64,000 nucleotides of DNA from assembly GCF_021278985.1 (NCBI RefSeq), contig NZ_CP082833.1:62001-126000 (forward strand), in the 5' to 3' direction. The notes beneath the pieces were generated by a model, which searched no databases, was not told the DNA's origin, and was given only the letters and a program-made list of their open reading frames with translations. The position numbers were made by a program, and so were the translations under genes. Position 1 is the stretch's first letter; every line of letters begins with the position of its first letter. Shown here in pieces: positions 8,105 to 17,626 of the stretch. The stretch comes from Citrobacter rodentium NBRC 105723 = DSM 16636. GTDB lineage: Bacteria; Pseudomonadota; Gammaproteobacteria; Enterobacterales; Enterobacteriaceae.

Positions 8105-10639
8105 TCAATTGCCGCCGAACATATCCTTAATCCAGCCAGCCACGCCGTCGCTGTCTTTCTTCTCTTCCTGCGGCGGCTGTTGCTGCTGTTGCGGCTGAGA
8201 AGACTGATCGAACGGATTGCCCGACGGCTGTTGCTGCTGTTGCTGCATCTCGCCCTGCTGGCACAACGCATCCGGATCGCTGGTCCACACCGGCAGAGTG
8301 CGCATCCCGCCGCTGCAGACAAAGTTTCCGTCATAGTCCACGCCCATATCGACAATGTCTTCCGGCGGCGTCAGCGTCAGCGCGGTCGGCGTCTGGTTTG
8401 CCAGATAACGCTGGTAAATCGACATCGCCCCGCTCGCGCCGTACAGTTTCGTCGGCTGGTTATTATCGCGCCCCACCCAGGTAATGGTCACCTGACTGCC
8501 GTCAATCCCGGCAAACCAGGTATCGACGTTGTTGTTGGTGGTCCCGGTTTTCCCGGCCAGATGCAGCCCCGGGTATTTCGCGCCCAGCTGGCGACCCGTA
8601 CCGCGCTGGACAACCTGCTGCATGGTCCACAGCGTCATGTACGCCGCCTGCGCCGGTACGGCGCGTTCCGCCTGCGGGAAGCTCTGGTACAGCACGGCGC
8701 CGTCTTCCGCAATCACCGAACGCAGCGCGGAGAGCGGCGCGCGGTTACCGCCGCTGGCGATAGTCTGGAACGCCTGCGCCACTTCGATCGGCGTCAGGTT
8801 CAGCGCCCCCAGCAGCATGGCCGGAACCGGATGCAGCTGATCCTTCGGCACCCCGAGCTTCGTCCAGGTGTCAGTCACCGCCGGCAGACCCAGCGCCATC
8901 CCGAGATTGACCGTCGGCACGTTCATCGAACGGGTCAGTGCATCCACCAGCATCACTTTTCCGCTTTCGCTGTAGCGGCGCTCGTCGTTCTGCGGCGACC
9001 ACACCTGGCCGTTAGGCTGACGCAGCGCGATCGGCGCATCGGCAATCCAGGTGTTGAGACGATAAATTTTCGGCTGGCTCAGGGCGGTCAGGTAGGTCGC
9101 CGGTTTTGCCAGCGAGCCAATCGAACGGCGCGCCTGCATCGCGCGGTTATAGCCCGCGAACTGCGGCTCGGCGCCGCCGACCATCGCGCGCACTTCCCCG
9201 CTGAAGCGGTCGACCACCACAATCGCGGTTTCCAGATCGCTAAGCTTACGCTGTTTCTTCAGCGCCGGAATGCCCTCCACCGCCGCCTTTTCAGCGGCGT
9301 CCTGCGCCACAGGATCGAAGGTGGTGAAGATCTTCACGCCGGAGAGATCTTTCACTTTATCGCCCAGCTTCGCCTGTAACTCCTGGCGCACCATCTGCAT
9401 AAATGCCGGCTGCGGAGAGATCACCCCGCCGCGCGGCTGCACGCCCAGCGGACGGGCGCTCAGCATGTCGTACAGCTCCTGGTCGATAATCTGCTGCTGT
9501 TGCAGCAGGCGCAGCACCAGGTTACGCCGCTCCAGCGCCAGCTTCGGGTTGCGCCACGGGTTATAAATAGAAGCCCCTTTCACCATTCCGACCAGCAGCG
9601 CCTGCTGGTCGAGGCTCAGTTCCTCTACCGGTCGGCCAAAATAGTACAGGCTCGCCAGCGGGAAGCCGCGAATCTCGTTATCGCCGCTCTGCCCGAGGTA
9701 CACCTCGTTCATATACAGCTCAAGAATACGGTCTTTGCTGTAGCGGGCATCCATCAACAGCGCCATATAGGCTTCGTTGGCCTTACGCCAGTAGGAACGC
9801 TCGCTGGTGAGGAACAGGTTCTTCACTAACTGCTGCGTCAGCGTACTGGCCCCCTGCACCGTCCTTCCGGCGGTCAGGTTGGCCAGCACCGCGCGGCCGA
9901 TCGAGTACAGGCTAACCCCGTCATGCTCATAGAAATGGCGGTCTTCGGTCGCCAGCAGCGTATCCACTAGCAGATCCGGGAAGCCGCTGCGCGGCACAAA
10001 CAGGCGCTGCTCGCCGTTCGGCGAGGAAAGCATGGTGATCAGGCGCGGATCGAGACGGAAGAAACCGAACTGACGGTTATTATCCATGTTGACGATGGTG
10101 TTCAGATGGCCGTCATCGAAGGTCAGACGCGCGCGTACCTGCCCCTCTTTGCTGTCCGGGAAGTCAAACGGACGGCGGATCATCTCAATACTGTTCGCCT
10201 GCACGGTAAATTCGCCAGGACGCGTCATCTTCGTGACCTGCCGATACTGCGTGGCCTCCAGCAGACGCACCATTTCGTTTTTGCTGACCGACATGTCCGG
10301 CTCAAGGTTCACCATCCGGCCATAAACGGCCGCCGGCAGCTGCCAGACTTTGCCATCAATACGGCTGCGGATTTTTTGATCCAGATAAACGCCGTAAATG
10401 GCAAACAGCACCAGAAAAACAATCGCTATCTTCAGCAGCAGCCACAGCCAACCGCGCTTGCCACGAGGCTTGCGCCCTTTGCCTTTACCTTTACGCGGCA
10501 TCGGTTCTTCATCCTCATAGTCATCATCATACTCGTCGTCATACTCATCATCTCTGAGCTGGCGACGACTCACCTTTTGTTTCACCGGACGCGAGGGTTT
10601 CCCTTTGCGTCCAATTGGCTCGCGGTCATTCCCGGCCAT
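8105..10639 (-). CDS. mrcB: Penicillin-binding protein 1B (transglycosylase/transpeptidase)
   Basis: PBP1B is a bifunctional inner-membrane enzyme that polymerises lipid II glycan strands and crosslinks their peptides. The 844-residue length equals E. coli. Order: an Asp/Glu/Tyr-rich cytoplasmic tail then a basic stretch (about 35-62), one transmembrane helix (WLWLLLKIAIVFLVLFAIYG), the UB2H region, the GT51 domain with catalytic TEDRHFYEHDG near 232, and the transpeptidase with GSLAKPAT (active serine near 510), SMN and KTGT. The tail is glutamine-rich. I chose the ATG at 10639 (MAGNDREPIGRKGKP) because it matches the family; five upstream codons are possible. Confidence 0.96.
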   Translation of the reverse strand: MAGNDREPIGRKGKPSRPVKQKVSRRQLRDDEYDDEYDDDYEDEEPMPRKGKGKGRKPRGKRGWLWLLLKIAIVFLVLFAIYGVYLDQKIRSRIDGKVWQLPAAVYGRMVNLEPDMSVSKNEMVRLLEATQYRQVTKMTRPGEFTVQANSIEMIRRPFDFPDSKEGQVRARLTFDDGHLNTIVNMDNNRQFGFFRLDPRLITMLSSPNGEQRLFVPRSGFPDLLVDTLLATEDRHFYEHDGVSLYSIGRAVLANLTAGRTVQGASTLTQQLVKNLFLTSERSYWRKANEAYMALLMDARYSKDRILELYMNEVYLGQSGDNEIRGFPLASLYYFGRPVEELSLDQQALLVGMVKGASIYNPWRNPKLALERRNLVLRLLQQQQIIDQELYDMLSARPLGVQPRGGVISPQPAFMQMVRQELQAKLGDKVKDLSGVKIFTTFDPVAQDAAEKAAVEGIPALKKQRKLSDLETAIVVVDRFSGEVRAMVGGAEPQFAGYNRAMQARRSIGSLAKPATYLTALSQPKIYRLNTWIADAPIALRQPNGQVWSPQNDERRYSESGKVMLVDALTRSMNVPTVNLGMALGLPAVTDTWTKLGVPKDQLHPVPAMLLGALNLTPIEVAQAFQTIASGGNRAPLSALRSVIAEDGAVLYQSFPQAERAVPAQAAYMTLWTMQQVVQRGTGRQLGAKYPGLHLAGKTGTTNNNVDTWFAGIDGSQVTITWVGRDNNQPTKLYGASGAMSIYQRYLANQTPTALTLTPPEDIVDMGVDYDGNFVCSGGMRTLPVWTSDPDALCQQGEMQQQQQQPSGNPFDQSSQPQQQQQPPQEEKKDSDGVAGWIKDMFGGN

Positions 10640-10732
10640 GCTTTTTCTCCGCAACGTTCAGGCGCAAAGGCCCGATTTTCAGTTCTTCTGTCACCCGACA
10701 GAAGAAGAAATCTCTCAATTATCTGCTGTATT

Positions 10733-10768
10733 TCTGCCGGAGGGCGGCTTCGCCTTATCCGGCCTGCA
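10733..10768. repeat. REP element between mrcB and hrpB
   Basis: A single REP hairpin, CTGCCGGAGGGCGGCTTCG followed by CCTTATCCGGCCTGCAG, lies directly against the hrpB stop codon. Confidence 0.75.
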
Positions 10769-10770
10769 GC

Positions 10771-13200
10771 CTACGAATACTTTTTGGTGCGCCGCGTCGG
10801 CGCGGTATTCGCCGGATCGTCCGGCCAGACGTGTTTGGGGTAACGCCCTTTCATCTCTTTTTGCACCTCGCGGTACGATCCCTGCCAGAACGCGCTGAGA
10901 TCGCGCGTAATCTGTAAAGGCCGTTGCGCGGGGGACAGCAGCTCCAGCACCAGCGGCACCCGGCCTTCGGCAATGGTCGGCGTACTGGCTTCGCCAAACA
11001 TTTCCTGCATCCTGACCGCCAGCCCGGGCGGGTTATCCTCATGATAACGAATGGCTATCCGGCTTCCCGTCGGCACAGTGTAATGTGTGGGCAGCGAACT
11101 CACCAGACGTTGCTGCCGGGGATAGTCCAGTAAGCCCAGCAAAGCCTGATGTACATCCAGCGATTTCAGACTTTTCAACGAATGCACGCCGCTCATATGC
11201 GGCAGCAGCCAGCTTTCCAGCGCCGCCAGCAGCGTCTGCTCGTCCACGGCAGGCCAGTCATATTCCGGTAGCCATTTTGCCGCGCACTGTAAACGTAGCC
11301 GCAGCTGTTCCGCCGCCGGCGTCCAGTTCAGTACGCCGAGTCCCTTATCGCGGATACCGTTCAGCATCGCCAGATGCAGCTCCTCTTCCGACGGTTTCGC
11401 CAGCGGCTGCACTTTCACCGTCAGTTGCCCGATGCGCATTCTGCGCCATGCCTTCAGCGTTCCCTGCGCTTCATCCCACTCAACGGTATCCGACTGCTGT
11501 AACAGTGCCGGGCAACGCTGGACCAGCGCGTCGATATCCAGCGGCAGCGCCAGCAGAATACGTGCGTCCGGTGACGCGCTGCCCTGCAATAATAGCGGAG
11601 CGATCAGCCATTCATGGCGTCCCAGCGCATCGTCCGCATCCAGCGCCGCGCCCATACCGTTCGCCAGCTGATAGCGCCCGTCCTGGCTGCGCCGCCGGGC
11701 GATCCGATCAGCGAAGGCGCGCGCCAGCAGCGGCGCAATATGCGACGCATCGGCTTCGCCGCGGCCCGCTTTCAGCCGCTTCAGCAGCTGTTGGCTGCGC
11801 TGCTGCCAGCCTGGCTGGGTACGGGAAAAGGCCACGCCCAGGTCGGTGTTGCCCATACGCGGCGGCTCCTCAAGAATAGCCGCCAGCCTGGCGGCGGTGG
11901 CCGCCTCATCAGGATCGGAAGCGCTCACTAACATCGCCGCCAGACGCGGGTCGTTGCCCAGCGCCGCCATTTTTTGCCCGACGGCGCTCAGCCTGTCGCC
12001 CTCCAGCGCGCCGAGCATCTGTAACAATCGTTTTGCCGCCTGTAAGTGTATCGCGGGCGGGCGATCCAGCCAGGTCAATTGCGCCGGATCGCGGCATCCC
12101 CACTGCAATAGCTCCATCAGCAGGCCGGAAAGATCGCTTTGCAGGATTTCCGGCTCCCCCTGCGCCGCGGCGCGCTCCGCCTGCTCTTTGGCGATCAGAT
12201 GCAGGCAGATGCCGGGCTCCAGACGTCCGGCGCGACCGGCGCGCTGGGTCATTGACGCCTGGCTGACGCGCTGGGTAATCAGTCGGGTCAGCCCGGTCCG
12301 CGCGTCAAATCTCGCCACCCGCTCCTGAGCGCAGTCGACAACCAGACGAATGCCTTCAATTGTCAGGCTGGTCTCGGCGATATTGGTCGCCAGCACCACT
12401 TTACGGCTTCCCTGCGGCGCGGGCAGAATAGCTTTACGCTGCTCGTTAAGCGGCAGCGCGCCGTACAGCGGACACAGCAGCACATCGCTGCCGACGCGGT
12501 CGCGCAGCTGTTCCCGCACGCGCTGGATCTCCCCGACGCCGGGTAAGAAGAGTAGCAGCGATCCCGCTTCATGGCGCAACAGTTCGGCGGTCGCCACCGC
12601 AACCGCCTCATCGAAACGTAACTGCGGCGACAGCGGGTGATAGCGGCGCTCAACGGGATAAGCGCGCCCTTCGGAAACCACCGCCGGCGCATCCGGCAGG
12701 CACTGGCGCAGGCGTTCGTTATCCAGCGTGGCGGACATGATCAGCAGCTTCAGGTCGTCGCGCAGCCCCTGCTGCACGTCCAGCAGCAGCGCCAGCGCCA
12801 GATCCGCCTGTAAACTACGCTCGTGAAATTCATCGAGGATCACCAGACCTACGCCGTTCAGCTCGGGATTGCGCTGAAGCATTCGCGTCAGCACCCCTTC
12901 GGTGACCACTTCCAGCCGCGTCGCGGGCCCCACGCAGGACTGCGCGCGCATCCGGTAGCCCACCGTCCCGCCGGGCTGTTCGTTCAGCTGCTCCGCCAGC
13001 CGCTGTGCCACATTGCGCGCCGCCAGACGGCGCGGCTCCAGCAGGATAATTCTTCCCTCAATGCCTTTGTGAGTCAGAAACTGTAGCGGCAGCCAGGTGG
13101 ATTTCCCGGCGCCGGTCGGCGCGCTCAGCAGAACCTGCGGCGAACGGTCAAGGGCGGCAAGCAGTTCAGGCAGAACGGCGGCAACAGGCAATGAGGTCAC
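10771..13200 (-). CDS. hrpB: ATP-dependent RNA helicase HrpB
   Basis: HrpB is a DEAH-family superfamily 2 helicase; its cellular role is poorly defined. Motif I is APTGAGKS at residues 27-34, motif II reads DEFH (VILDEFHERS), motif III is SATL, and motif VI is QRAGRAGR. HA2/OB-fold and HrpB C-terminal domains follow. I chose the GTG at 13200, which gives the E. coli length of exactly 809 residues (V/MTSLPVAAVLPELL). It is preceded by CCGGAG at suitable spacing. An upstream ATG would add 15 residues not found in the family. Divergent from thpR. Confidence 0.94.
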   Translation of the reverse strand: MTSLPVAAVLPELLAALDRSPQVLLSAPTGAGKSTWLPLQFLTHKGIEGRIILLEPRRLAARNVAQRLAEQLNEQPGGTVGYRMRAQSCVGPATRLEVVTEGVLTRMLQRNPELNGVGLVILDEFHERSLQADLALALLLDVQQGLRDDLKLLIMSATLDNERLRQCLPDAPAVVSEGRAYPVERRYHPLSPQLRFDEAVAVATAELLRHEAGSLLLFLPGVGEIQRVREQLRDRVGSDVLLCPLYGALPLNEQRKAILPAPQGSRKVVLATNIAETSLTIEGIRLVVDCAQERVARFDARTGLTRLITQRVSQASMTQRAGRAGRLEPGICLHLIAKEQAERAAAQGEPEILQSDLSGLLMELLQWGCRDPAQLTWLDRPPAIHLQAAKRLLQMLGALEGDRLSAVGQKMAALGNDPRLAAMLVSASDPDEAATAARLAAILEEPPRMGNTDLGVAFSRTQPGWQQRSQQLLKRLKAGRGEADASHIAPLLARAFADRIARRRSQDGRYQLANGMGAALDADDALGRHEWLIAPLLLQGSASPDARILLALPLDIDALVQRCPALLQQSDTVEWDEAQGTLKAWRRMRIGQLTVKVQPLAKPSEEELHLAMLNGIRDKGLGVLNWTPAAEQLRLRLQCAAKWLPEYDWPAVDEQTLLAALESWLLPHMSGVHSLKSLKSLDVHQALLGLLDYPRQQRLVSSLPTHYTVPTGSRIAIRYHEDNPPGLAVRMQEMFGEASTPTIAEGRVPLVLELLSPAQRPLQITRDLSAFWQGSYREVQKEMKGRYPKHVWPDDPANTAPTRRTKKYS

Positions 13201-13273
13201 AAATAGCTCCGGAGGGTTAACATTCTTCGCGCTGCATTGTAGCATCGCGTTAATTCATTACCGAGTACCGAAG

Positions 13274-13804
13274 ATGTCTGAGCCGAAACGGCTGTTTTTC
13301 GCCATTGAACTGCCCGCCGACGTGCGCGAGCAAATTGTCGCATGGCGCGCGGCGCACTTCCCTGGGGAAGCGGGCCGTCCTGTCGCTGCCGACAATCTGC
13401 ATTTGACGCTGGCGTTTTTAGGCGAAGTGAGCGCCGACAAACAAAAGGCGTTAGCCGCGCTGGCCGGACGCATCCGCCAGCCCGGATTTACGCTCACGCT
13501 GGACGATGCCGGGCAATGGCTGCGCTCGCGGGTAGTCTGGCTCGGCACGCGCCGGTCGCCGCGCGGCCTGCTGCAACTGGCCGATATGCTGCGCGCCCAG
13601 GCGGCGCGCAGCGGCTGCTACCAGAGCCCGCGGCCATTTCATCCGCACATTACGCTGCTGCGCGACGCCAGCCACGCGGTGGCGCTCCCGCCGCCCGGCT
13701 TTTGCTGGTCGTTTCCGGTGAGCGAATTTGTGCTCTACGCCTCCTCATTTACGCGAGGTCGCACCCGTTACACGCCGTTACAGCGCTGGACGCTTGTCAA
13801 ATAA
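13274..13804 (+). CDS. thpR: RNA 2',3'-cyclic phosphodiesterase (2H family)
   Basis: This 176-residue protein of the 2H phosphoesterase family, formerly called LigT, opens 2',3'-cyclic phosphates and can form 2'-5' RNA links in vitro. Both signature HxT/S motifs are present: NLHLTLAFLG (H43, T45) and FHPHITLLRD in the second half. The start at MSEPKRLFFAIELP matches E. coli in position and length. A longer reading frame upstream runs through the hrpB promoter and lacks family similarity. The sfsA start follows 12 bases after the stop, so the two are probably cotranscribed. Confidence 0.94.
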   Translation: MSEPKRLFFAIELPADVREQIVAWRAAHFPGEAGRPVAADNLHLTLAFLGEVSADKQKALAALAGRIRQPGFTLTLDDAGQWLRSRVVWLGTRRSPRGLLQLADMLRAQAARSGCYQSPRPFHPHITLLRDASHAVALPPPGFCWSFPVSEFVLYASSFTRGRTRYTPLQRWTLVK

Positions 13805-13816
13805 GGAAGAAAAGGA

Positions 13817-14521
13817 ATGCAGTTTACTCCGCCACTCCAGCGCGCCACGCTGGTTCAGCGCTATAAACGCTTTTTAGCCGATGTGATCACGCCAGAGGGC
13901 GTTGAACTGACAATACACTGCCCCAACACCGGCGCAATGACCGGCTGCGCTGACCCTGGCGATACGGTCTGGTATTCCACCTCAGAAAATACTAAACGCA
14001 AATATCCGCATACCTGGGAATTAACTGAAACCCGTAACGGCGCGCTAATTTGCGTTAACACGCTCTGGGCTAACAGATTAACGAAAGAAGCCATTGAACA
14101 GGGCCAGGTTTCAGAACTTTCAGGCTACAGCGTCCTGAGAAGCGAAGTAAAATACGGCGCCGAACGCAGCCGCATTGATTTTATGTTACAGGAAGATTTA
14201 CGTCCTGACTGCTATATTGAAGTGAAATCGGTAACGCTCGCGGAAAACGAGAAGGGTTATTTTCCCGACGCAATCACACAGCGAGGTCAGAAACACCTTC
14301 GCGAACTGATGAACGTAGCGGCTGAAGGTAAACGCGCGGTGATCTTTTTCGCCGTTCTGCACTCCGCCATTACCCGGTTTTCACCCGCGCGCCATATTGA
14401 CGCGAAATATGCGCAACTATTGAATGAAGCACAGCGTAAGGGGGTAGAAGTTCTGGCATATAAAGCGGAACTTTCTGCCGACAGTATGACTCTGATGGAG
14501 TCGCTACCCGTTACTTTATAG
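13817..14521 (+). CDS. sfsA: SfsA, sugar fermentation stimulation protein
   Basis: A 234-residue protein, the same length as E. coli SfsA, beginning MQFTPPLQRATLVQRYKRFL. The family has an N-terminal OB-fold and a C-terminal PD-(D/E)xK nuclease-like domain. The pattern RIDFMLQ ... CYIEVKSVTL here fits the Asp/Glu-x-Lys metal site. It was named for raising maltose use when overexpressed in E. coli; its biochemical role is unsettled, with DNA binding reported. Codon use is slightly more A/T-rich than in neighbouring genes. Confidence 0.93.
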   Translation: MQFTPPLQRATLVQRYKRFLADVITPEGVELTIHCPNTGAMTGCADPGDTVWYSTSENTKRKYPHTWELTETRNGALICVNTLWANRLTKEAIEQGQVSELSGYSVLRSEVKYGAERSRIDFMLQEDLRPDCYIEVKSVTLAENEKGYFPDAITQRGQKHLRELMNVAAEGKRAVIFFAVLHSAITRFSPARHIDAKYAQLLNEAQRKGVEVLAYKAELSADSMTLMESLPVTL

Positions 14522-14698
14522 TGATGTAACAATCTGGTTATTTCGTATTCTGGTCGCGTGCGCAAATACGCTTTTCCTCACAGGGTTGTCAAGTGTTACG
14601 TTTAGTTAATTGCTATCCGGAAAAGCATCTGCTATTTATAGCGACCTGATTTTTCCCCCGAACATGGGGATCGATAGTGCGTGTTAAGGAGAAGCAAC

Positions 14699-15154
14699 AT
14701 GCAAGAAGGGCAAAACCGTAAAACATCGTCCCTGAGTATTCTCGCCATCGCTGGGGTGGAGCCGTACCAGGAGAAACCGGGCGAAGAGTATATGAACGAA
14801 GCCCAGCTGTCGCACTTCAGGCGTATTCTTGAAGCATGGCGTAATCAACTCAGGGATGAAGTCGATCGCACCGTTACTCATATGCAGGACGAAGCGGCAA
14901 ACTTTCCTGATCCGGTTGACCGCGCCGCGCAGGAAGAAGAGTTCAGCCTCGAACTGCGTAACCGTGACCGTGAGCGCAAACTGATCAAAAAGATCGAGAA
15001 AACGCTGAAGAAGGTTGAAGACGAAGATTTCGGCTACTGCGAATCCTGCGGAGTGGAAATTGGTATCCGTCGCCTTGAAGCGCGTCCAACAGCCGATCTC
15101 TGCATCGACTGCAAAACGCTGGCTGAGATTCGCGAAAAACAGATGGCGGGTTAA
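14699..15154 (+). CDS. dksA: RNA polymerase-binding transcription factor DksA
   Basis: DksA enters the RNA polymerase secondary channel and, with ppGpp, lowers rRNA and raises amino-acid promoter activity. The 151 residues are nearly identical to E. coli. The coiled-coil tip carries the DxxDxA motif (D71, D74, A76 in FPDPVDRAAQ). The zinc finger is CESC ... CIDC (about 114-138). The start is the ATG at 14699 with AAGGAG eight bases upstream; an earlier in-frame ATG adds six residues and has no family support. A possible promoter lies upstream: TTGCTA at 14610 and TATTTA at 14633, 17 bases apart. A terminator follows. Confidence 0.97.
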   Translation: MQEGQNRKTSSLSILAIAGVEPYQEKPGEEYMNEAQLSHFRRILEAWRNQLRDEVDRTVTHMQDEAANFPDPVDRAAQEEEFSLELRNRDRERKLIKKIEKTLKKVEDEDFGYCESCGVEIGIRRLEARPTADLCIDCKTLAEIREKQMAG

Positions 15155-15182
15155 GCCCCACCGTTTGATCACGTTTACCACA

Positions 15183-15204
15183 GGCGGGGGCTTCCCCGCC
15201 TTTT
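15183..15204 (+). terminator. Rho-independent terminator between dksA and gluQ
   Basis: A 7-bp stem GGCGGGG / CCCCGCC followed by TTTT. In Shigella, a terminator in this gap is known to limit read-through from dksA into gluQ, so gluQ expression here probably depends on leakage through it. Confidence 0.85.
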
Positions 15205-15226
15205 CATTTTCCGCAAATCCGCAACG

Positions 15227-16123
15227 ATGACTGACTCACACTATATTGGCCGTTTCGCCCCCTCACCTTCCGGCGAACTGCACTTTGGCTCGCTTATCGC
15301 CGCCCTCGGCAGCTATTTACAGGCTCGCGCCCGGAACGGGATATGGCGGGTGCGTATTGAAGATATCGATCCGCCCCGTGAAGTTCCCGGCGCCGCCGAC
15401 GCTATTCTGCGCCAGCTGGAACATTACGGCCTGCACTGGAATGGCGAGGTGCTGTGGCAGTCCCGCCGCCATGAGGCGTACCGCGAGGCGCTCGCCTGGC
15501 TGTATGACCAGGGGCTGAGCTACTACTGCACCTGTACCCGCGCGCGCATTCAGAGCATCGGCGGCATTTACGACGGTCACTGCCGCGAACTGTGCAACGG
15601 GCCGCAGCAGGCGGCGGTACGCATAAAGCAGCAGCATCCGGTGACCCGTTTTTACGATCGCCTGCGCGGTGAGATTCAGGCCGACGAACGGCTGGCGCGG
15701 GAAGACTTTATTATTCATCGTCGTGATGGTTTATTTGCCTATAACCTGGCCGTGGTGGTGGACGACCACTTCCAGGGCGTCACGGAAATTGTGCGCGGCG
15801 CGGATCTTATCGAACCGACGGTGCGACAGATTTCGCTGTACCAGCAGTTCGGCTGGACGCCGCCGGACTATGTGCATCTGCCGCTGGCGCTCAATGCGCA
15901 CGGCGCTAAACTGTCGAAACAGAACCACGCCCCCGCGCTGCCGCCGGGCGATCCGCGCCCCGTGCTTCTCGCGGCGCTGCGCTTTCTTGGACAGCATACC
16001 GAAGCGGAATGGCAGGCGTTGCCGGTGGAGCAACTGCTCCGTCTCGCCGTGACCCACTGGCGGCTCACAGCGGTGCCGGAATCGGCATACGTAAATCCGC
16101 CATTCTCAAATGCCTCTTGCTGA
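15227..16123 (+). CDS. gluQ: Glutamyl-Q tRNA(Asp) synthetase
   Basis: This 298-residue paralogue of glutamyl-tRNA synthetase lacks the anticodon-binding domain. It places glutamate on the queuosine base of tRNA(Asp). The class I motifs are HFGSL (HIGH equivalent, residues 19-23) and KLSKQN (KMSKS equivalent, about 235). A zinc site is suggested by CTCTR ... YDGHC. It starts 22 bases after the dksA terminator and is probably expressed by read-through from dksA. Confidence 0.95.
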   Translation: MTDSHYIGRFAPSPSGELHFGSLIAALGSYLQARARNGIWRVRIEDIDPPREVPGAADAILRQLEHYGLHWNGEVLWQSRRHEAYREALAWLYDQGLSYYCTCTRARIQSIGGIYDGHCRELCNGPQQAAVRIKQQHPVTRFYDRLRGEIQADERLAREDFIIHRRDGLFAYNLAVVVDDHFQGVTEIVRGADLIEPTVRQISLYQQFGWTPPDYVHLPLALNAHGAKLSKQNHAPALPPGDPRPVLLAALRFLGQHTEAEWQALPVEQLLRLAVTHWRLTAVPESAYVNPPFSNASC

Positions 16124-16228
16124 GCTATGATTAGCCGCTATTTTTGCTCGTCGTCTTTCTCATTATCACAATGCGAAAGCCTGCGGGTGAATGGATTTGA
16201 TTGATGATTGACACTACCGAGGTGCACT

Positions 16229-17626
16229 ATTTTTACCCGAGTCGCTAATTTTTGCCGCAAGGTGCTAAGCCGCGAGGAGAGCGAGGCCGAAGTCGCCGTC
16301 GCCCGTCCGCATATGACGGTCATCCCACGCGAGCAGCACGCTATTTCCCGCAAAGATATCAGTGAAAATGCCCTGAAGGTAATGTACAGGCTCAATAAAG
16401 CGGGATATGAAGCCTGGCTGGTCGGCGGCGGCGTCCGCGACCTTCTGCTCGGCAAAAAACCCAAAGATTTCGACGTCACTACCAACGCGACGCCGGATCA
16501 GGTACGCAAACTGTTCCGCAACTGCCGTCTGGTTGGCCGTCGTTTCCGGCTGGCGCATGTTATGTTCGGCCCGGAAATTATTGAAGTCGCCACCTTCCGC
16601 GGCCACCATGAAGGCAGCGAGAGCGATCGCACCACCTCCCAGCGCGGGCAAAACGGTATGCTGCTACGCGACAACATTTTTGGTTCGATCGAAGAAGACG
16701 CCCAGCGCCGCGACTTTACCATCAACAGCCTCTATTACAGCGTTGCCGACTTTACCGTCCGCGATTACGTTGGCGGCATGAAGGATCTGCAGGATGGCGT
16801 TATCCGCCTGATCGGCAATCCGGAAACCCGCTACCGCGAAGATCCGGTGCGGATGCTGCGCGCGGTGCGTTTTGCCGCCAAGCTGGATATGCGCATCAGC
16901 CCGGAAACCGCCGAGCCGATCCCACGCCTGGCGACGCTGCTCAACGACATTCCGCCGGCGCGTCTGTTCGAAGAGTCGCTGAAGCTCCTGCAGTCCGGTT
17001 ACGGCTACGAAACCTATCTCAAGCTGCGTGAATACAGCCTGTTCCAGCCGCTGTTCCCGACCATCACCCGCTACTTCACCGAAAACGGCGACAGCCCGAT
17101 GGAGCGCATCATCGCGCAGGTGCTGAAGAACACCGACAACCGCATTCATAATGATATGCGCGTGAACCCGGCGTTCCTGTTCGCGGCGATGTTCTGGTAT
17201 CCGCTGCTGGAGATGGCGCAAAAAATCGCCCAGGAAAGCGGTCTGGCCTACTACGACGCGTTCGCGCTGGCGATGAATGAAGTGCTGGATGAAGCCTGCC
17301 GCTCGCTGGCGATCCCTAAACGCCTTACCGCGCTGACCCGCGATATCTGGCAGCTTCAGCTGCGCATGTCACGTCGCCAGGGTAAACGCGCCTGGAAGCT
17401 GATGGAGCATCCGAAGTTCCGCGCCGCTTACGATCTGCTGGCGCTGCGCGCTGAAGCGGAAAATAACCCGGAGCTACAGCGTCTGGCGCAGTGGTGGGGC
17501 GAATTCCAGGTATCCGCGCCGCCGGAGCAAAAAGGCATGCTTAACGAGCTGGATGAAGATCCGGCTCCGCGCCGTCGCCATCGTCGTCCGCGCAAGCGCT
17601 CGCCGCGCCGTGAGGGCAGCGCGTGA
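16229..17626 (+). CDS. pcnB: Poly(A) polymerase I, translated from an AUU start
   Basis: PcnB adds poly(A) tails that speed RNA decay and controls ColE1-type plasmid copy number through RNAI. The chosen start is ATT at 16229, preceded by GAGGTG four bases upstream. It gives 465 residues beginning (I/M)FTRVANFCRKVLSREE, the E. coli length. E. coli pcnB is known to use AUU, and the codon is conserved here. An upstream ATG in frame would add seven residues outside the family. Catalytic aspartates are D80 and D82 (KPKDFDVTT), after GGGVRD. The tail is arginine-rich. Its TGA overlaps the folK GTG. Confidence 0.92.
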   Translation: MFTRVANFCRKVLSREESEAEVAVARPHMTVIPREQHAISRKDISENALKVMYRLNKAGYEAWLVGGGVRDLLLGKKPKDFDVTTNATPDQVRKLFRNCRLVGRRFRLAHVMFGPEIIEVATFRGHHEGSESDRTTSQRGQNGMLLRDNIFGSIEEDAQRRDFTINSLYYSVADFTVRDYVGGMKDLQDGVIRLIGNPETRYREDPVRMLRAVRFAAKLDMRISPETAEPIPRLATLLNDIPPARLFEESLKLLQSGYGYETYLKLREYSLFQPLFPTITRYFTENGDSPMERIIAQVLKNTDNRIHNDMRVNPAFLFAAMFWYPLLEMAQKIAQESGLAYYDAFALAMNEVLDEACRSLAIPKRLTALTRDIWQLQLRMSRRQGKRAWKLMEHPKFRAAYDLLALRAEAENNPELQRLAQWWGEFQVSAPPEQKGMLNELDEDPAPRRRHRRPRKRSPRREGSA

